A DNA stretch of 64,000 nucleotides from assembly GCF_027923225.1 (NCBI RefSeq), contig NZ_BSDI01000011.1, forward strand, positions 62,001-126,000. Reading direction: 5' to 3'. Source of the stretch: Phytohabitans aurantiacus (GTDB lineage: Bacteria > Actinomycetota > Actinomycetes > Mycobacteriales > Micromonosporaceae). The position numbers and the translations under genes are program-made. Shown in pieces: positions 9,301 through 18,628 of the stretch. The notes below the pieces were generated by a model. That model made no database searches. It saw only the letters and a program-made list of their open reading frames with translations, and was not told the origin of the DNA. How positions within the stretch are numbered: the stretch's first letter is position 1; each line of letters opens with the position of its first letter.

Positions 9301-12300
9301 GTATGAGACGGCGTGGGGCGACGAGACCTCCCTTGTGGACGCCAACGGTCGGCGCACCGATCTGACGTACAACCCTCTCGGCCAGCTCACCGCGGTGTGG
9401 CTCCCTGGCCAGTCCAAAGGGGACAGCGAGCCGCCCAGCCAGAAGTTCTCGTACTTGATCCGTACGAACGCGCCGAGCGTGGTCACTAGTGAGGCACTCC
9501 GGGACGACGGCGGCTACACCGCCGAGTACGCGTTCTTCGACGGGTTGCTGCGCCAGCGCCAGACCCAGCGGCCGGTGCCCGAAGGCGGCCGGGTCCTCAC
9601 CGACACCTTCTACGACTCGCGCGGCCTGAAGTCTCGCGAGAACACCTCCTACTGGAACGACGGCGCGGCGGGCACCACGCTCGCCACGGTCACCGACAAC
9701 ACGGTGCCGGCGCAGACCGTCTACGTGTACGACGGTGACGAGCGGGAGACCACCGAGATCTTCCTGTCATACGGCACCGAGAAGTGGCGCACGCTGACCA
9801 CGTACGGCGGGGACCGAGTCGCGGTCACGCCACCGGCGGGCGGCACCGCCACCACCACCGTGATGGACGCCGCTGGCCAGACAACCGAGTTGCGGCAGCA
9901 CACCGGGGCCACGCCGTCGAGCGGTTACGACGCCACGAAGTACACGTACACCCGGGGCGGCGAAATCTCCACCGTCACCGACGCGGTCGGCAACGTCTGG
10001 CGGTACACCTACGACCTGCGTGGCCGGAAAGTCATGGACGAGGATCCTGACAAGGGCACCTCGAGGTACACCTACGACAACGGCGATCAGATGCTCACGG
10101 CGACCGACGCCCGCGGCAAGACGCTCGCGACCACCTACGACGACATGGGCCGCAAGACGGCGCAGTACGAGGGCTCGACGTCGGGCACCAAGCTGGCCGA
10201 GTGGACGTGGGACACGCTCGCAAAGGGGCAGCCGACCTCGTCCACCCGGTACATCAACGGCAACGCCTATACGACAGCGGTCACCGGGTACGACCTGAGC
10301 TACCGCTCACTGGGCACCACGGTCACGATCCCGTCCGCCGAGGGCGCGCTCGCGGGCACCTTCCGGAGCAACACGGGGTACACCGACACCGGCCTGCCGC
10401 TGCTGGTCACCTATCCGGCGGCGGGCGGCCTGGCGGCGGAGACGCTGCGATACGGCTACGACGCGTACGGGCGGTTGACCACGGGCCAGACGGGACTGTC
10501 CACGTTGCTCACCGACGCGACGTACACGCCGTACGGGGAGCCGTCGCAGTACACGTTGCAGTCGGTGACCGGCAAGCAGCTGGTGCAGACGCTCATGTAC
10601 GACGACGCCACGCGCAAACTGAACCGCACGATCGTCGACCGGAATGTCTCGCCCACCCGCCTGGCGGACGTGAACTACACGTTCGACCCGGCCGGCAACG
10701 TCACGAAGATCGCTGATGGTGCGGACGTGCAGTGTTTCACGTACGACTATCTGAAGCGGTTGTCGAGCGCGTGGACGGCGACGAACCAGTGTGCCACCGG
10801 CCCGAGCGCGTCTGTCCTGGGTGGACCGGCGCCGTACTGGCAGGCGTGGACGTACGACAAGACCGGCAACCGGCTCACGGAGACCAACTACAACACGGCC
10901 AGCGGTGCCGGCACCACCAGCAACTACACCTATCCGGCGGCCGGTGCGGCCCGCCCGCACGCGTTGAGCACCGTGACCACGGGCAGCCAGACCACCAGCT
11001 ACGGCTACGACGCCACCGGCAACACCACGACCCGGCCCGGCCAGAGCCTGACCTGGGACGCCGAGGGCCACCTGGCCACGGTCACGGAGAACGGCAAGAC
11101 CTCCGAGTTCCTGTACGACGCGGACGGCGATCGCCTGATGCGCAAGGACGCGGACACCGTGACGCTCTACCTGGGTGGCATGGAGCTGGCGCTGACCAGG
11201 TCGACGAACGCCGTCGCGGCGACCCGCTTCTACCAGTTGGGCTCGGTCGCCGCGGTCCGCTCGACGGGCGGTGGCCTGTCGTTCGAGGCGAAGGACCGGC
11301 TGGGTACCGCGCAGATCTCGGTGGATGCCGACGATCTGGCGGTGACCCAGCGGCGGTTCCTGCCGTTCGGTGAGGCGCGTGGCGCGGTGCCGGCGTCCTG
11401 GCCGACGGAAAAGGGCTACATCGGCGGCACGATGGACGGCACCGGGCTGACCCATCTGGGTGCGCGGGAGTACGACCCGGACACCGGGCGGTTCATCTCG
11501 GTGGATCCGATCATCGATCACAACGATCCGCAGCAGATGAACGCATACGCGTACTCCAACAACACGCCGGTCACCATGCACGACCCGGACGGCCGGTGGC
11601 GGCTGCTGCCGGGTGGTCACTACTGCGACGGCTGCGGCGGTTATGACAGTGGTCCGTCCAAGAAGAAGGCCAAGAAGAAGGCGAAAAAGAAGGCCAAGAA
11701 GAGCAGCGCGTCGAGCTACTACTGCGACAGCTGCCACTACTACCGGACCTACAAGCCGCCCAAGAAGGTGTACCCGGGCGACCTGCGCGCGCACGACAAC
11801 AAGATCGCTGCCGAGGCGCGGCGGCTGGCTCGGGAGTACGCCGCGAAGAAGGCTCGCGAGGAAGCGGCCAAGAAGGCACGGCTGGCCGCGAAGAAGGCGG
11901 CGCAGAAGAAGTGGGACGCCTGCGTGGAGCAGTACGGCAGGCAGCGCTCGGCCAAATGCGGCCCGAACCCGGGCGGCAGCAAGGGCGGCGGCTTCAGCAT
12001 CCTGGGCCCCCTCAAGAGCGCCGGCACGCACCTGTGGAAGCACACATTCGCGAGTTGGCAGGTGTGCAACACGGCATCCCACATGTGCGGCAAGTTCAAG
12101 ATCCAGAATGGCCGGGTCTCGATCCTCACGTCGTTCACCACCACGCCCGCGAAGCCTGGGCTGGGTTCGCTGTTCCCGACGGTCGGCTACGCGCACAAGT
12201 CCAGTGGCAGGGAGAAGACGAGCGTGAGCGGGTCGGTCGGCCGCTACGGCGTCGGGGTCGGTGTGAGGAAGGACGGCACCAGAAACTGGAGTGACTGGGA

Positions 12301-12433
12301 CGTGTCGGTGGGCACCAACTTCACGAAGTCCGGTGGCGGCTGGCTCGGCACCGAGAACAGCGGTGTCGAGATGTTCGGCGGAAGCATCACGTGGGGCCTC
12401 GCGAGCTGGTGCGTGATCGGCAGCTGTAAGTGA
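6314..12433 (+). CDS. Giant secreted RHS-repeat protein, copy 1
   Basis: About 2039 residues. I chose the GTG at 6314 over the ATG at 6296 because GGGAGG lies 8 bp before it and because the paralogue starts at the equivalent position. A signal peptide (NLKWMAGVSTAVMAASLLVA) is followed by a SpvB/Tc-like N-terminal shell region and many YD repeats (YTYDLRGR, YDALG, YGYDATGN). The RHS core ends in LGAREYDPDTGRFISVDP and a DPDGRW motif near residue 1757, which is where RHS proteins usually separate shell from tip. The tip (about 280 residues) carries YCDGC, a Lys/Ala tract, YYCDSC, a basic Ala/Lys/Arg helix, then a Gly/Ser-rich domain ending CVIGSCK. No recognised toxin domain or adjacent immunity gene was seen. 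Confidence 0.9.
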   Translation: MNLKWMAGVSTAVMAASLLVASPTAAAPPKPWSPPATQAEKSVPTKPFAPRRQRVAPVAEKGPAAVAWPAAGEATVPLRATRARAGNLPVWVTGAGAGTVKVKVLDRVAADRAGVPGLMFTVTPAAARSRMTVEVDYSSFRYAYGGDWASRLRLVELPACALSTPERAECRAGKPLPTRNAVKEGTLSAEVTASAAVLAAAAAPSGSSGDYSATPLARSSSWEVGGAAGDFSWSYEMDTPPALGGPEPDLDLRYNSAGVDGRTASTNNQPSWVGEGWGLSEGFVERRYKSCSDEVTTTPKPYDLCWETDNAFVSLGDKTVELVKDATTGAWRLRNDDASKVERLTGATNGDNDGEYWKLTDRDGTQYFFGLNRLPGWASGNEVTNSTWSAPVFGNDSGEPCHASTFAASYCTQAWRWNLDYVVDTNGNAMSYFYTPVTNYYGRNRTASAGTAYHRDGYLSRIDYGQRFDTMHSAAAPMRVVFEVEERCAAGATCGTGAMTKDTAKNWPDVPFDQQCNSGATCTDLFAPTFWTRKRLKSVTTKVLVSGTTYKNVDSWALGYQFREPGDGTSNLLWLSSITRTGHVGGTQALPAVTFEGVQLENRVDAEEGIPPMIKWRVSDVYDEFGGHTRVNYSGKECTRANPPTPDSNTKRCFPHYWTPEGATAPKLDWFHKYVAVQVLQDDQSGVAGIEQTDYEYLGGGAWHYDDNELTPAKYRTWSEWRGFARVKVTHGASGDIRSQDETLYYRGMDGDKLSSGTRNVSVTDSEGVAVADHEALAGNPRETITYNGPGGAVLDGEIRDYWISAATATRGTNKAYMTGVSKTRNRLALAAGGWRRTEEQTAFDSYGLPYQVNDLGDTSRTDDDECVRLTYARDTSKMLINFKSREERVSVACTVTPSRPNDVLSDVRTFYDGSTTFGTAPTKGDETLTQELASYSGSTPVYVQSTRATYDIYGRTRDSFDALDRKTTTAFTPATGGPATSVTTTNPLGHAQTTTYETAWGDETSLVDANGRRTDLTYNPLGQLTAVWLPGQSKGDSEPPSQKFSYLIRTNAPSVVTSEALRDDGGYTAEYAFFDGLLRQRQTQRPVPEGGRVLTDTFYDSRGLKSRENTSYWNDGAAGTTLATVTDNTVPAQTVYVYDGDERETTEIFLSYGTEKWRTLTTYGGDRVAVTPPAGGTATTTVMDAAGQTTELRQHTGATPSSGYDATKYTYTRGGEISTVTDAVGNVWRYTYDLRGRKVMDEDPDKGTSRYTYDNGDQMLTATDARGKTLATTYDDMGRKTAQYEGSTSGTKLAEWTWDTLAKGQPTSSTRYINGNAYTTAVTGYDLSYRSLGTTVTIPSAEGALAGTFRSNTGYTDTGLPLLVTYPAAGGLAAETLRYGYDAYGRLTTGQTGLSTLLTDATYTPYGEPSQYTLQSVTGKQLVQTLMYDDATRKLNRTIVDRNVSPTRLADVNYTFDPAGNVTKIADGADVQCFTYDYLKRLSSAWTATNQCATGPSASVLGGPAPYWQAWTYDKTGNRLTETNYNTASGAGTTSNYTYPAAGAARPHALSTVTTGSQTTSYGYDATGNTTTRPGQSLTWDAEGHLATVTENGKTSEFLYDADGDRLMRKDADTVTLYLGGMELALTRSTNAVAATRFYQLGSVAAVRSTGGGLSFEAKDRLGTAQISVDADDLAVTQRRFLPFGEARGAVPASWPTEKGYIGGTMDGTGLTHLGAREYDPDTGRFISVDPIIDHNDPQQMNAYAYSNNTPVTMHDPDGRWRLLPGGHYCDGCGGYDSGPSKKKAKKKAKKKAKKSSASSYYCDSCHYYRTYKPPKKVYPGDLRAHDNKIAAEARRLAREYAAKKAREEAAKKARLAAKKAAQKKWDACVEQYGRQRSAKCGPNPGGSKGGGFSILGPLKSAGTHLWKHTFASWQVCNTASHMCGKFKIQNGRVSILTSFTTTPAKPGLGSLFPTVGYAHKSSGREKTSVSGSVGRYGVGVGVRKDGTRNWSDWDVSVGTNFTKSGGGWLGTENSGVEMFGGSITWGLASWCVIGSCK

Positions 12434-12444
12434 TCGGAGACCCC

Positions 12445-15400
12445 GTGAGTCGCAAGTGGACAGCCGGTGCGGCTGCCGGAATCATGGTGGCCAGCCTGCT
12501 GGTGGCCTCCCCAGCCGCCGCCGCGCCACCAAGGCCGTGGCAGCCGCCCACCACGCAGGCGGAGAAGTCGGTTCGGACCAAGCCGTTCGCCCCGCGCCGG
12601 CAGCGGGTCGCGACGGTACCCGAGAAGGCCCCTCCCGCGGTGAGCTGGCCCGCCGCCGGTGAGGCGTCGGTGTCGCTGCGCGGTACCCGGGCACGTGCCG
12701 GACAGCTGCCGGTGTGGGTGGCCGGCAAGGGCGCCGGCTCGGCCAAGGTGAAGGTGCTGGACCGGGCCGCCGCCGACAAGGCCGGCGTGCCGGGCCTGCT
12801 GTTCACCGTGGACGCCGGCGTCGCCCGGGCGCGGCTGACCGTGGAAGTGGACTACTCCTCCTTCCGGTACGCCTACGGCGGCGACTGGGCGTCCCGGCTG
12901 CGCCTGGTGGAGCTGCCGGCGTGCGCACTGTCCACACCGGAGCGGGCGGAGTGCCGCGCCGGAAAGCCGCTTCCGAGCCGCAACGCGGTCAAGGAGGGCA
13001 CGCTGTCGGCCGAGGTGACGGCCAGCGCGGCGGTGCTCGCCGCGGCGGCGGCCCCGTCGGGCAGTTCCGGCGACTACAGCGCGACTCCGCTGGCGCGCTC
13101 GTCCTCTTGGGAGGTGGGCGGCGCGGCGGGCGACTTCTCGTGGTCGTACGAGATGGACACGCCACCAGCGCTCGGCGGCCCGGAACCCGACCTGGACCTC
13201 AGGTACAACTCGGGGAGCGTGGACGGTCGGACGGCGTCGACGAACAACCAGCCGTCCTGGGTCGGCGAGGGCTGGGACCTGTCCGAAGGCTTCGTCGAGC
13301 GGCGCTACAAGTCCTGTTCCGACGAGATCACGACCACGCCCAAGCCGTTCGACATGTGCTGGGAGACCGACAACGCCTTCCTCAACCTGGGTGACAAGAC
13401 CGTCGAGCTGGTCAAGGACGCCACCACGGGCGTATGGCGGCTACGGAACGATGACGCGTCCAAGGTGGAGCGCCTGACCGGAGCCACGAACGGTGACAAC
13501 GACGGCGAGTACTGGAAAGTCACCGATCGCGACGGGATGCAGTATTTCTTCGGGCTGAACCGCTTGCCCGGCTGGGCGAGCGGCAACGAGGTCACGAACT
13601 CGACATGGAGCGCGCCGGTGTTCGGCAACGACTCGGGCGAGCCCTGCCACGCCTCGACGTTCGCCGCGTCGTACTGCACCCAGGCGTGGCGGTGGAATCT
13701 CGACTACGTTGTCGACTCCAACGGCAACGCGATGTCGTACTTCTACACGCCGGTCACCAACTATTACGGCCGTAACCGCACCGCCTCGGCGGGCACCGCG
13801 TACCACCGCGACGGCTACCTGAGCCGGATCGACTACGGGCAGCGCTCGGACACGATGTATTCGGCGGCCGCCCCGATGCGAGTGGTGTTCGCCGTCGAGG
13901 AGCGCTGCGCGGCCGGCGCCACCTGCGGCACCGGCGCGATCACCAAGGACACCGCGAAGAACTGGCCGGACGTGCCGTACGACCAGCAGTGCAACTCCGG
14001 CGCGACCTGTACGGACATGTTTTCGCCGACGTTCTGGACACGGAAGCGGCTCGCGGGGGTCACCACGAAGGTGCTGGTCTCCGGCACCACCTACAAGGAC
14101 GTCGACTCCTGGGCGCTCGGGTACCAGTTCCGCGAGCCCGGCGACGGCACGTCGAACCTGTTGTGGTTGTCGTCGCTCACCCGTACCGGCAAGGTCGGCG
14201 GGACCGCGGCGTTGCCGGCGGTCACCTTCGAGGGCGTGCAACTGGAGAACCGGGTCGACGCCGAAGAGGGCATCCCGCCCATGATCAAGTGGCGGCTCAG
14301 CGACGTCTACGACGAGTTCGGCGGGCACACCCGCGTCAACTACTCGGCCAAGGAGTGCACGCGTTCCGCGCCACCGACGCCGGACTCGAACACGAAGCGG
14401 TGCTTCCCGCAGTACTGGACGCCGGAGGGAGCGCTGAACCCGAAGCTGGACTGGTTCCACAAGTACGTGGCTGTGCAGGTGCTCCAGGACGACCAGTCCG
14501 GGGTGGCTGGGATCCAGCAGACGGATTACGAGTACCTCGGCGGCGGCGCCTGGCACTACGACGACAACGAGCTGACCCAGACGAAGTACCGGACGTGGAG
14601 CGAGTGGCGCGGCTTCGCCCGGGTCAAGGTGACGAACGGCGCCTCGGGTGACATCCGGTCGCAGAACGAGACGCTCTTCTACCGCGGTATGGACGGCGAC
14701 AAGCTGGGAAGCGGCACCCGGAATGTGACGGTGACCGACTCCGAGGGCGTGGCTGTGGCCGACCACGAGGCGCTCGCTGGGCAGGCGCGTGAGGTCATCA
14801 CGTACGACGGTCCGGGTGGCGCGGTGCTCGACGGGGAGATCCTCGACTACTGGATCTCGGCGGCCACCGCGACCCGAGGCACCAACAAGGCGTATCTCAC
14901 CGGAGTGTCGAAGTCGCGCAACCGGCTCGCGCTCGCCGCCGGTGGTTGGCGGCGTACCGAGGAGCAGACCGCCTTCGACTCGTACGGCCTGCCGTACCAG
15001 GTGAACGATCTGGGCGACACGTCGAGGACGGATGACGACGAGTGCGTGCGGCTCACCTATGCCCGGGACACGTCCAAGATGCTGATCAACCTCAAGTCGC
15101 GCGAGGAGCGCGTCTCCGTCGCCTGTACGGCCACGCCGTCGCGCCCCGCCGATGTGCTGTCCGACACGCGCACGTTCTACGACGGCTCCACGACCTTCGG
15201 CACGGCACCCACCAAGGGCGACGAGACGCTGACCCAGGAGCTGGCCTCGTACTCGGGCTCTACGCCGGTGTACGTGCAGTCGACGCGAGCCACGTACGAC
15301 ATCTACGGCCGCACGCTGGACAGCTTCGACGCGCTGGACCGCAAGACCAGTACCGCTTTCACGCCGGCGACCGGTGGTCCGGCGACCAGTGTCACGACGA

Positions 15401-18400
15401 CCAACCCGCTGGGGCACGCGCAGACCACCACGTACGAGACGGCATGGGGCGACGAGACCTCCCTTGTGGACGCCAACGGCCGGCGCACCGACCTGACGTA
15501 CAACCCTCTCGGCCAGCTCACCGCGGTGTGGCTTCCCGGTCAGTCCAAAGCGGACAGCGAGCCGCCCAGCCAGAAGTTCTCGTACCTGATCCGTGCGGAC
15601 GCGCCGACCGTGGTGAGCAGCGAGGCGATCCGCAACGACGGCAGCTACGACATCGAGTACGCGTTCTACGACGGGCAGTTGCGCCAGCGCCAGACCCAGC
15701 GGCCCGCGCCCGGTGGTGGGCGGATCCTCACCGACACCTACTACGACTCGCGTGGTCTCAAGTCTCGCGCCAACACCCCCTATTGGAACGACGGCGCGGC
15801 CGGCACCACGCTCGCGATGGTGAGCGACAACGCCGTGCCGGCGCAACACGCGTACGCATACGACGGCGCGGCCCGCGAGACCACGGTGATCTTCCGGTCG
15901 TTCGGCGCCGAGAAGTGGCGCACGCTGACCACGTACGGCGGGGACCGGGTCGCGATCACGCCGCCCGCCGGCGGCACCGCCACCACCACCGTCATGGACG
16001 CCGCTGGCCAGACGACCGAGTTGCGGCAGCACACCGGAGCGACGCCGGCCAGCGGGTACGACGCCACGAGGTACACGTACACCCGGGGCGGCGAGGTCTC
16101 GACCGTCACGGACCCGGTCGGCAACGTCTGGCGGTACACGTACGACCTGCGGGGGCGGAAGATCAAGGAGGAGGACCCCGACAAGGGCACCACGTCGTAC
16201 ACCTTCGACAACGCCGACCAGATCCTCACGGCGACGGACGCCCGGGGCAGGACGGTCGCGCACACCTATGACGCACTTGGCCGGAAGACCGCGCAGTACG
16301 AGGGCTCGACGGCCGGGACGAAGATGGCCGACTGGACGTGGGACACGCTCGCGAAGGGCAATCCGACCGCGGCCACCCGTTACGTGAACGGAAACGCGTA
16401 CACCGTCGCTGTCAACGGGTACGACCTCGGCTACCGCCCGCTCGGCACCACTGTCACCATCCCGGCGGCGGAGGGCGCGCTCGCCGGCAGCTACCGGGTC
16501 AACAATGGATACACCGACACCGGCCAGCCGCTGCTCGTCACCTATCCGGCGGCGGGCGGCCTGGCGGCGGAGACGCTGCGATACGGCTACGACGCCTACG
16601 GTCGCCTGACCACCGCCCAGACGGGACTGTCCACGTTGCTCACCGGCGCGACCTATACGCCATACGGTGAGCCGTCGCAGTACACGCTGCAAGCGACTGC
16701 CGGCAAGCAGTTGGTGCAGACGTTCACGTACGACGACGCGACGCGGAAGCTGAGCCGGGCGATCGTCGACCGGAGCGTCGCACCCACCCGCTTGGCGGAT
16801 GTGACCTACGGCTACGACCCGTCGGGCAATGTCACGAAGATCGCTGATGGTGCGGACGTGCAGTGCTTCACGTACGACTATCTGAAGCGGTTGTCGAGCG
16901 CGTGGACGGCGACGAACCAGTGCGCCACCGGCCCGAGCGCGTCTGTCCTGGGTGGACCGGCGCCGTACTGGCAGGCGTGGACGTACGACAAGACCGGTAA
17001 CCGGCTGACGGAGACGGACCACAAAGCAAACGTCACCAGCAGCTACACCTACCCGGCCGCCGGCGGGATCCGGCCGCACGCGCTCACCAGCGTGACGACC
17101 AACGGTCAGACGTCCAGCTACGAATACGACGCCACCGGAAACACGACGAGCCGGCCCGGCCAGAGCCTGACCTGGGACGTCGAGGGACGCCTCGCCACCG
17201 TGACGGAGAACGGCAAGACATCCGAGTACCTGTACGACGCGGAGGGCAGCCGGCTGATCCGCCGTGAGGCCGACACGGTGACCCTCTACCTGGGCGGCAC
17301 GGAGCTGGAGCTGACGAAGGCGACCAACGCGGTGGCGGCGACCCGCTTCTACCAGCTCGGCTCCGTCAACGCCGTGCGTTCGTCGGGCGGTGGCCTGTCG
17401 TTCGAGGCGCAGGACCGGCTGGGCACCGCGCAGCTCTCGGTCGACGCCGACGATCTGGCGGTGACCCAGCGGCGGTTCCTGCCGTTCGGCGAGCCCCGCG
17501 GGGCGGTACCGGCGAGTTGGCCGACGGAGAAGGGCTATATCGGCGGCACCGTCGACGGCACCGGGCTGACGCATCTCGGTGCTCGGGAGTACGACCCGGA
17601 CCTTGGGCGGTTCATCTCGGTGGACCCGGTCATCAACCACGACGACCCGCAGCAGATGAACGCGTACGCGTACTCCAACAACACGCCGGTCACGATGCAC
17701 GATCCGGACGGCCGGTGGTCGTACACGCCGGGCGGGCACTACTGCGACGGGTGCAGCGGCAACAAGGTGAACAAGCCGTCGAAGTCCAAGGGCAAGAAGA
17801 AGAAGTCCAAGAAGAAGAAGTCGTACGGCGGGCACTTCTGCGACGGCTGCGAGTACGGCGGCAGCGGCAACCACCACTACCACCCGCCGCGCAAGAAGAT
17901 CTACCCGGCCGACCTGCGCCAGCACGACAACAAGATCGCGGCGGAGGCGCGCCGGCTGGCGCGGGAGTACGCGGCGAAGAAGAAGCGCGAGGAGCAGGCG
18001 AAGAAGGCCAAGCTGGCCGCCCTGAAGGCGAAGAAGCAGAAGTGGATGGAGTGCATTGCCCTGAACCGCGGCATGGACGGTAAATGCGGCAGTGATCCGA
18101 TGCCCAGGAAGAGCGACAGCCTACCCAAGACGCTGTGGAAGCACGGGTTCCTGAGCTGGCAGCTGTGCAGCCCGACGCACATGGTGTGCGGGAAGATCAA
18201 GGTTCAGAACGGTCGGATCTCGATCCTCAGCGCCGTCACCACCTCGCCCGCCGAGCCGAGCCTGTACTCGCTCTTCCCCACGGTGGGACTCGCCAACAAG
18301 TCCAGCGGCAGGGAGAAGAAGAGCTACAGCGGTTCGTACGGCCGATGGGGCGCCGGCGTGGGCATCAATCCCGACGGCTCGATCAACCGGCAGGACTGGG

Positions 18401-18525
18401 ACGTCTCGGTTGGCACGAGCATCAAGGGCGGTCTGGTGGGCACCGAAAACAGCGGCATCAAGAGGTTCGGGGGCAGCCTCAGCAGGACGTGGTGGAGCCA
18501 GTGCTTCATCGGTAGCTGTAAGTGA
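12445..18525 (+). CDS. Giant secreted RHS-repeat protein, copy 2 (tandem paralogue)
   Basis: About 2026 residues, collinear with the preceding protein from signal peptide (SRKWTAGAAAGIMVASLLVA) to C-terminus. A GTG at 12430 overlaps the upstream stop codon, but the GTG at 12445 is preceded by GGAGA and aligns with the start of copy 1. The shell, YD repeats and core (EYDPDLGRFISVDP, DPDGRW near residue 1753) are conserved. The tip keeps the same plan: YCDGC, a Lys/Ser-rich tract, HFCDGC, a His-rich stretch, a basic helix and a terminal domain ending CFIGSCK. It is less than 15 bp from copy 1 and almost certainly co-transcribed. Unlike polymorphic RHS toxins, the two tips are homologous rather than exchanged. 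Confidence 0.9.
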   Translation: MSRKWTAGAAAGIMVASLLVASPAAAAPPRPWQPPTTQAEKSVRTKPFAPRRQRVATVPEKAPPAVSWPAAGEASVSLRGTRARAGQLPVWVAGKGAGSAKVKVLDRAAADKAGVPGLLFTVDAGVARARLTVEVDYSSFRYAYGGDWASRLRLVELPACALSTPERAECRAGKPLPSRNAVKEGTLSAEVTASAAVLAAAAAPSGSSGDYSATPLARSSSWEVGGAAGDFSWSYEMDTPPALGGPEPDLDLRYNSGSVDGRTASTNNQPSWVGEGWDLSEGFVERRYKSCSDEITTTPKPFDMCWETDNAFLNLGDKTVELVKDATTGVWRLRNDDASKVERLTGATNGDNDGEYWKVTDRDGMQYFFGLNRLPGWASGNEVTNSTWSAPVFGNDSGEPCHASTFAASYCTQAWRWNLDYVVDSNGNAMSYFYTPVTNYYGRNRTASAGTAYHRDGYLSRIDYGQRSDTMYSAAAPMRVVFAVEERCAAGATCGTGAITKDTAKNWPDVPYDQQCNSGATCTDMFSPTFWTRKRLAGVTTKVLVSGTTYKDVDSWALGYQFREPGDGTSNLLWLSSLTRTGKVGGTAALPAVTFEGVQLENRVDAEEGIPPMIKWRLSDVYDEFGGHTRVNYSAKECTRSAPPTPDSNTKRCFPQYWTPEGALNPKLDWFHKYVAVQVLQDDQSGVAGIQQTDYEYLGGGAWHYDDNELTQTKYRTWSEWRGFARVKVTNGASGDIRSQNETLFYRGMDGDKLGSGTRNVTVTDSEGVAVADHEALAGQAREVITYDGPGGAVLDGEILDYWISAATATRGTNKAYLTGVSKSRNRLALAAGGWRRTEEQTAFDSYGLPYQVNDLGDTSRTDDDECVRLTYARDTSKMLINLKSREERVSVACTATPSRPADVLSDTRTFYDGSTTFGTAPTKGDETLTQELASYSGSTPVYVQSTRATYDIYGRTLDSFDALDRKTSTAFTPATGGPATSVTTTNPLGHAQTTTYETAWGDETSLVDANGRRTDLTYNPLGQLTAVWLPGQSKADSEPPSQKFSYLIRADAPTVVSSEAIRNDGSYDIEYAFYDGQLRQRQTQRPAPGGGRILTDTYYDSRGLKSRANTPYWNDGAAGTTLAMVSDNAVPAQHAYAYDGAARETTVIFRSFGAEKWRTLTTYGGDRVAITPPAGGTATTTVMDAAGQTTELRQHTGATPASGYDATRYTYTRGGEVSTVTDPVGNVWRYTYDLRGRKIKEEDPDKGTTSYTFDNADQILTATDARGRTVAHTYDALGRKTAQYEGSTAGTKMADWTWDTLAKGNPTAATRYVNGNAYTVAVNGYDLGYRPLGTTVTIPAAEGALAGSYRVNNGYTDTGQPLLVTYPAAGGLAAETLRYGYDAYGRLTTAQTGLSTLLTGATYTPYGEPSQYTLQATAGKQLVQTFTYDDATRKLSRAIVDRSVAPTRLADVTYGYDPSGNVTKIADGADVQCFTYDYLKRLSSAWTATNQCATGPSASVLGGPAPYWQAWTYDKTGNRLTETDHKANVTSSYTYPAAGGIRPHALTSVTTNGQTSSYEYDATGNTTSRPGQSLTWDVEGRLATVTENGKTSEYLYDAEGSRLIRREADTVTLYLGGTELELTKATNAVAATRFYQLGSVNAVRSSGGGLSFEAQDRLGTAQLSVDADDLAVTQRRFLPFGEPRGAVPASWPTEKGYIGGTVDGTGLTHLGAREYDPDLGRFISVDPVINHDDPQQMNAYAYSNNTPVTMHDPDGRWSYTPGGHYCDGCSGNKVNKPSKSKGKKKKSKKKKSYGGHFCDGCEYGGSGNHHYHPPRKKIYPADLRQHDNKIAAEARRLAREYAAKKKREEQAKKAKLAALKAKKQKWMECIALNRGMDGKCGSDPMPRKSDSLPKTLWKHGFLSWQLCSPTHMVCGKIKVQNGRISILSAVTTSPAEPSLYSLFPTVGLANKSSGREKKSYSGSYGRWGAGVGINPDGSINRQDWDVSVGTSIKGGLVGTENSGIKRFGGSLSRTWWSQCFIGSCK

Positions 18526-18628
18526 TGGGCTGCGTTATCGTTTCGTGACCATATGACTAATGATCGTTCACTCGCGGATCCCTACGGTGTGACCGGGGGC
18601 GTGTCAATCGCGAGGAACGGTCGGGTTC

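Noticed and set aside
13441..17925. A 1494-codon open frame antisense to RHS copy 2
   Set aside because: Long antisense frames are expected in GC-rich genes; its composition is Arg/Val/Pro-rich with no domain, and the sense frame has strong RHS signatures.
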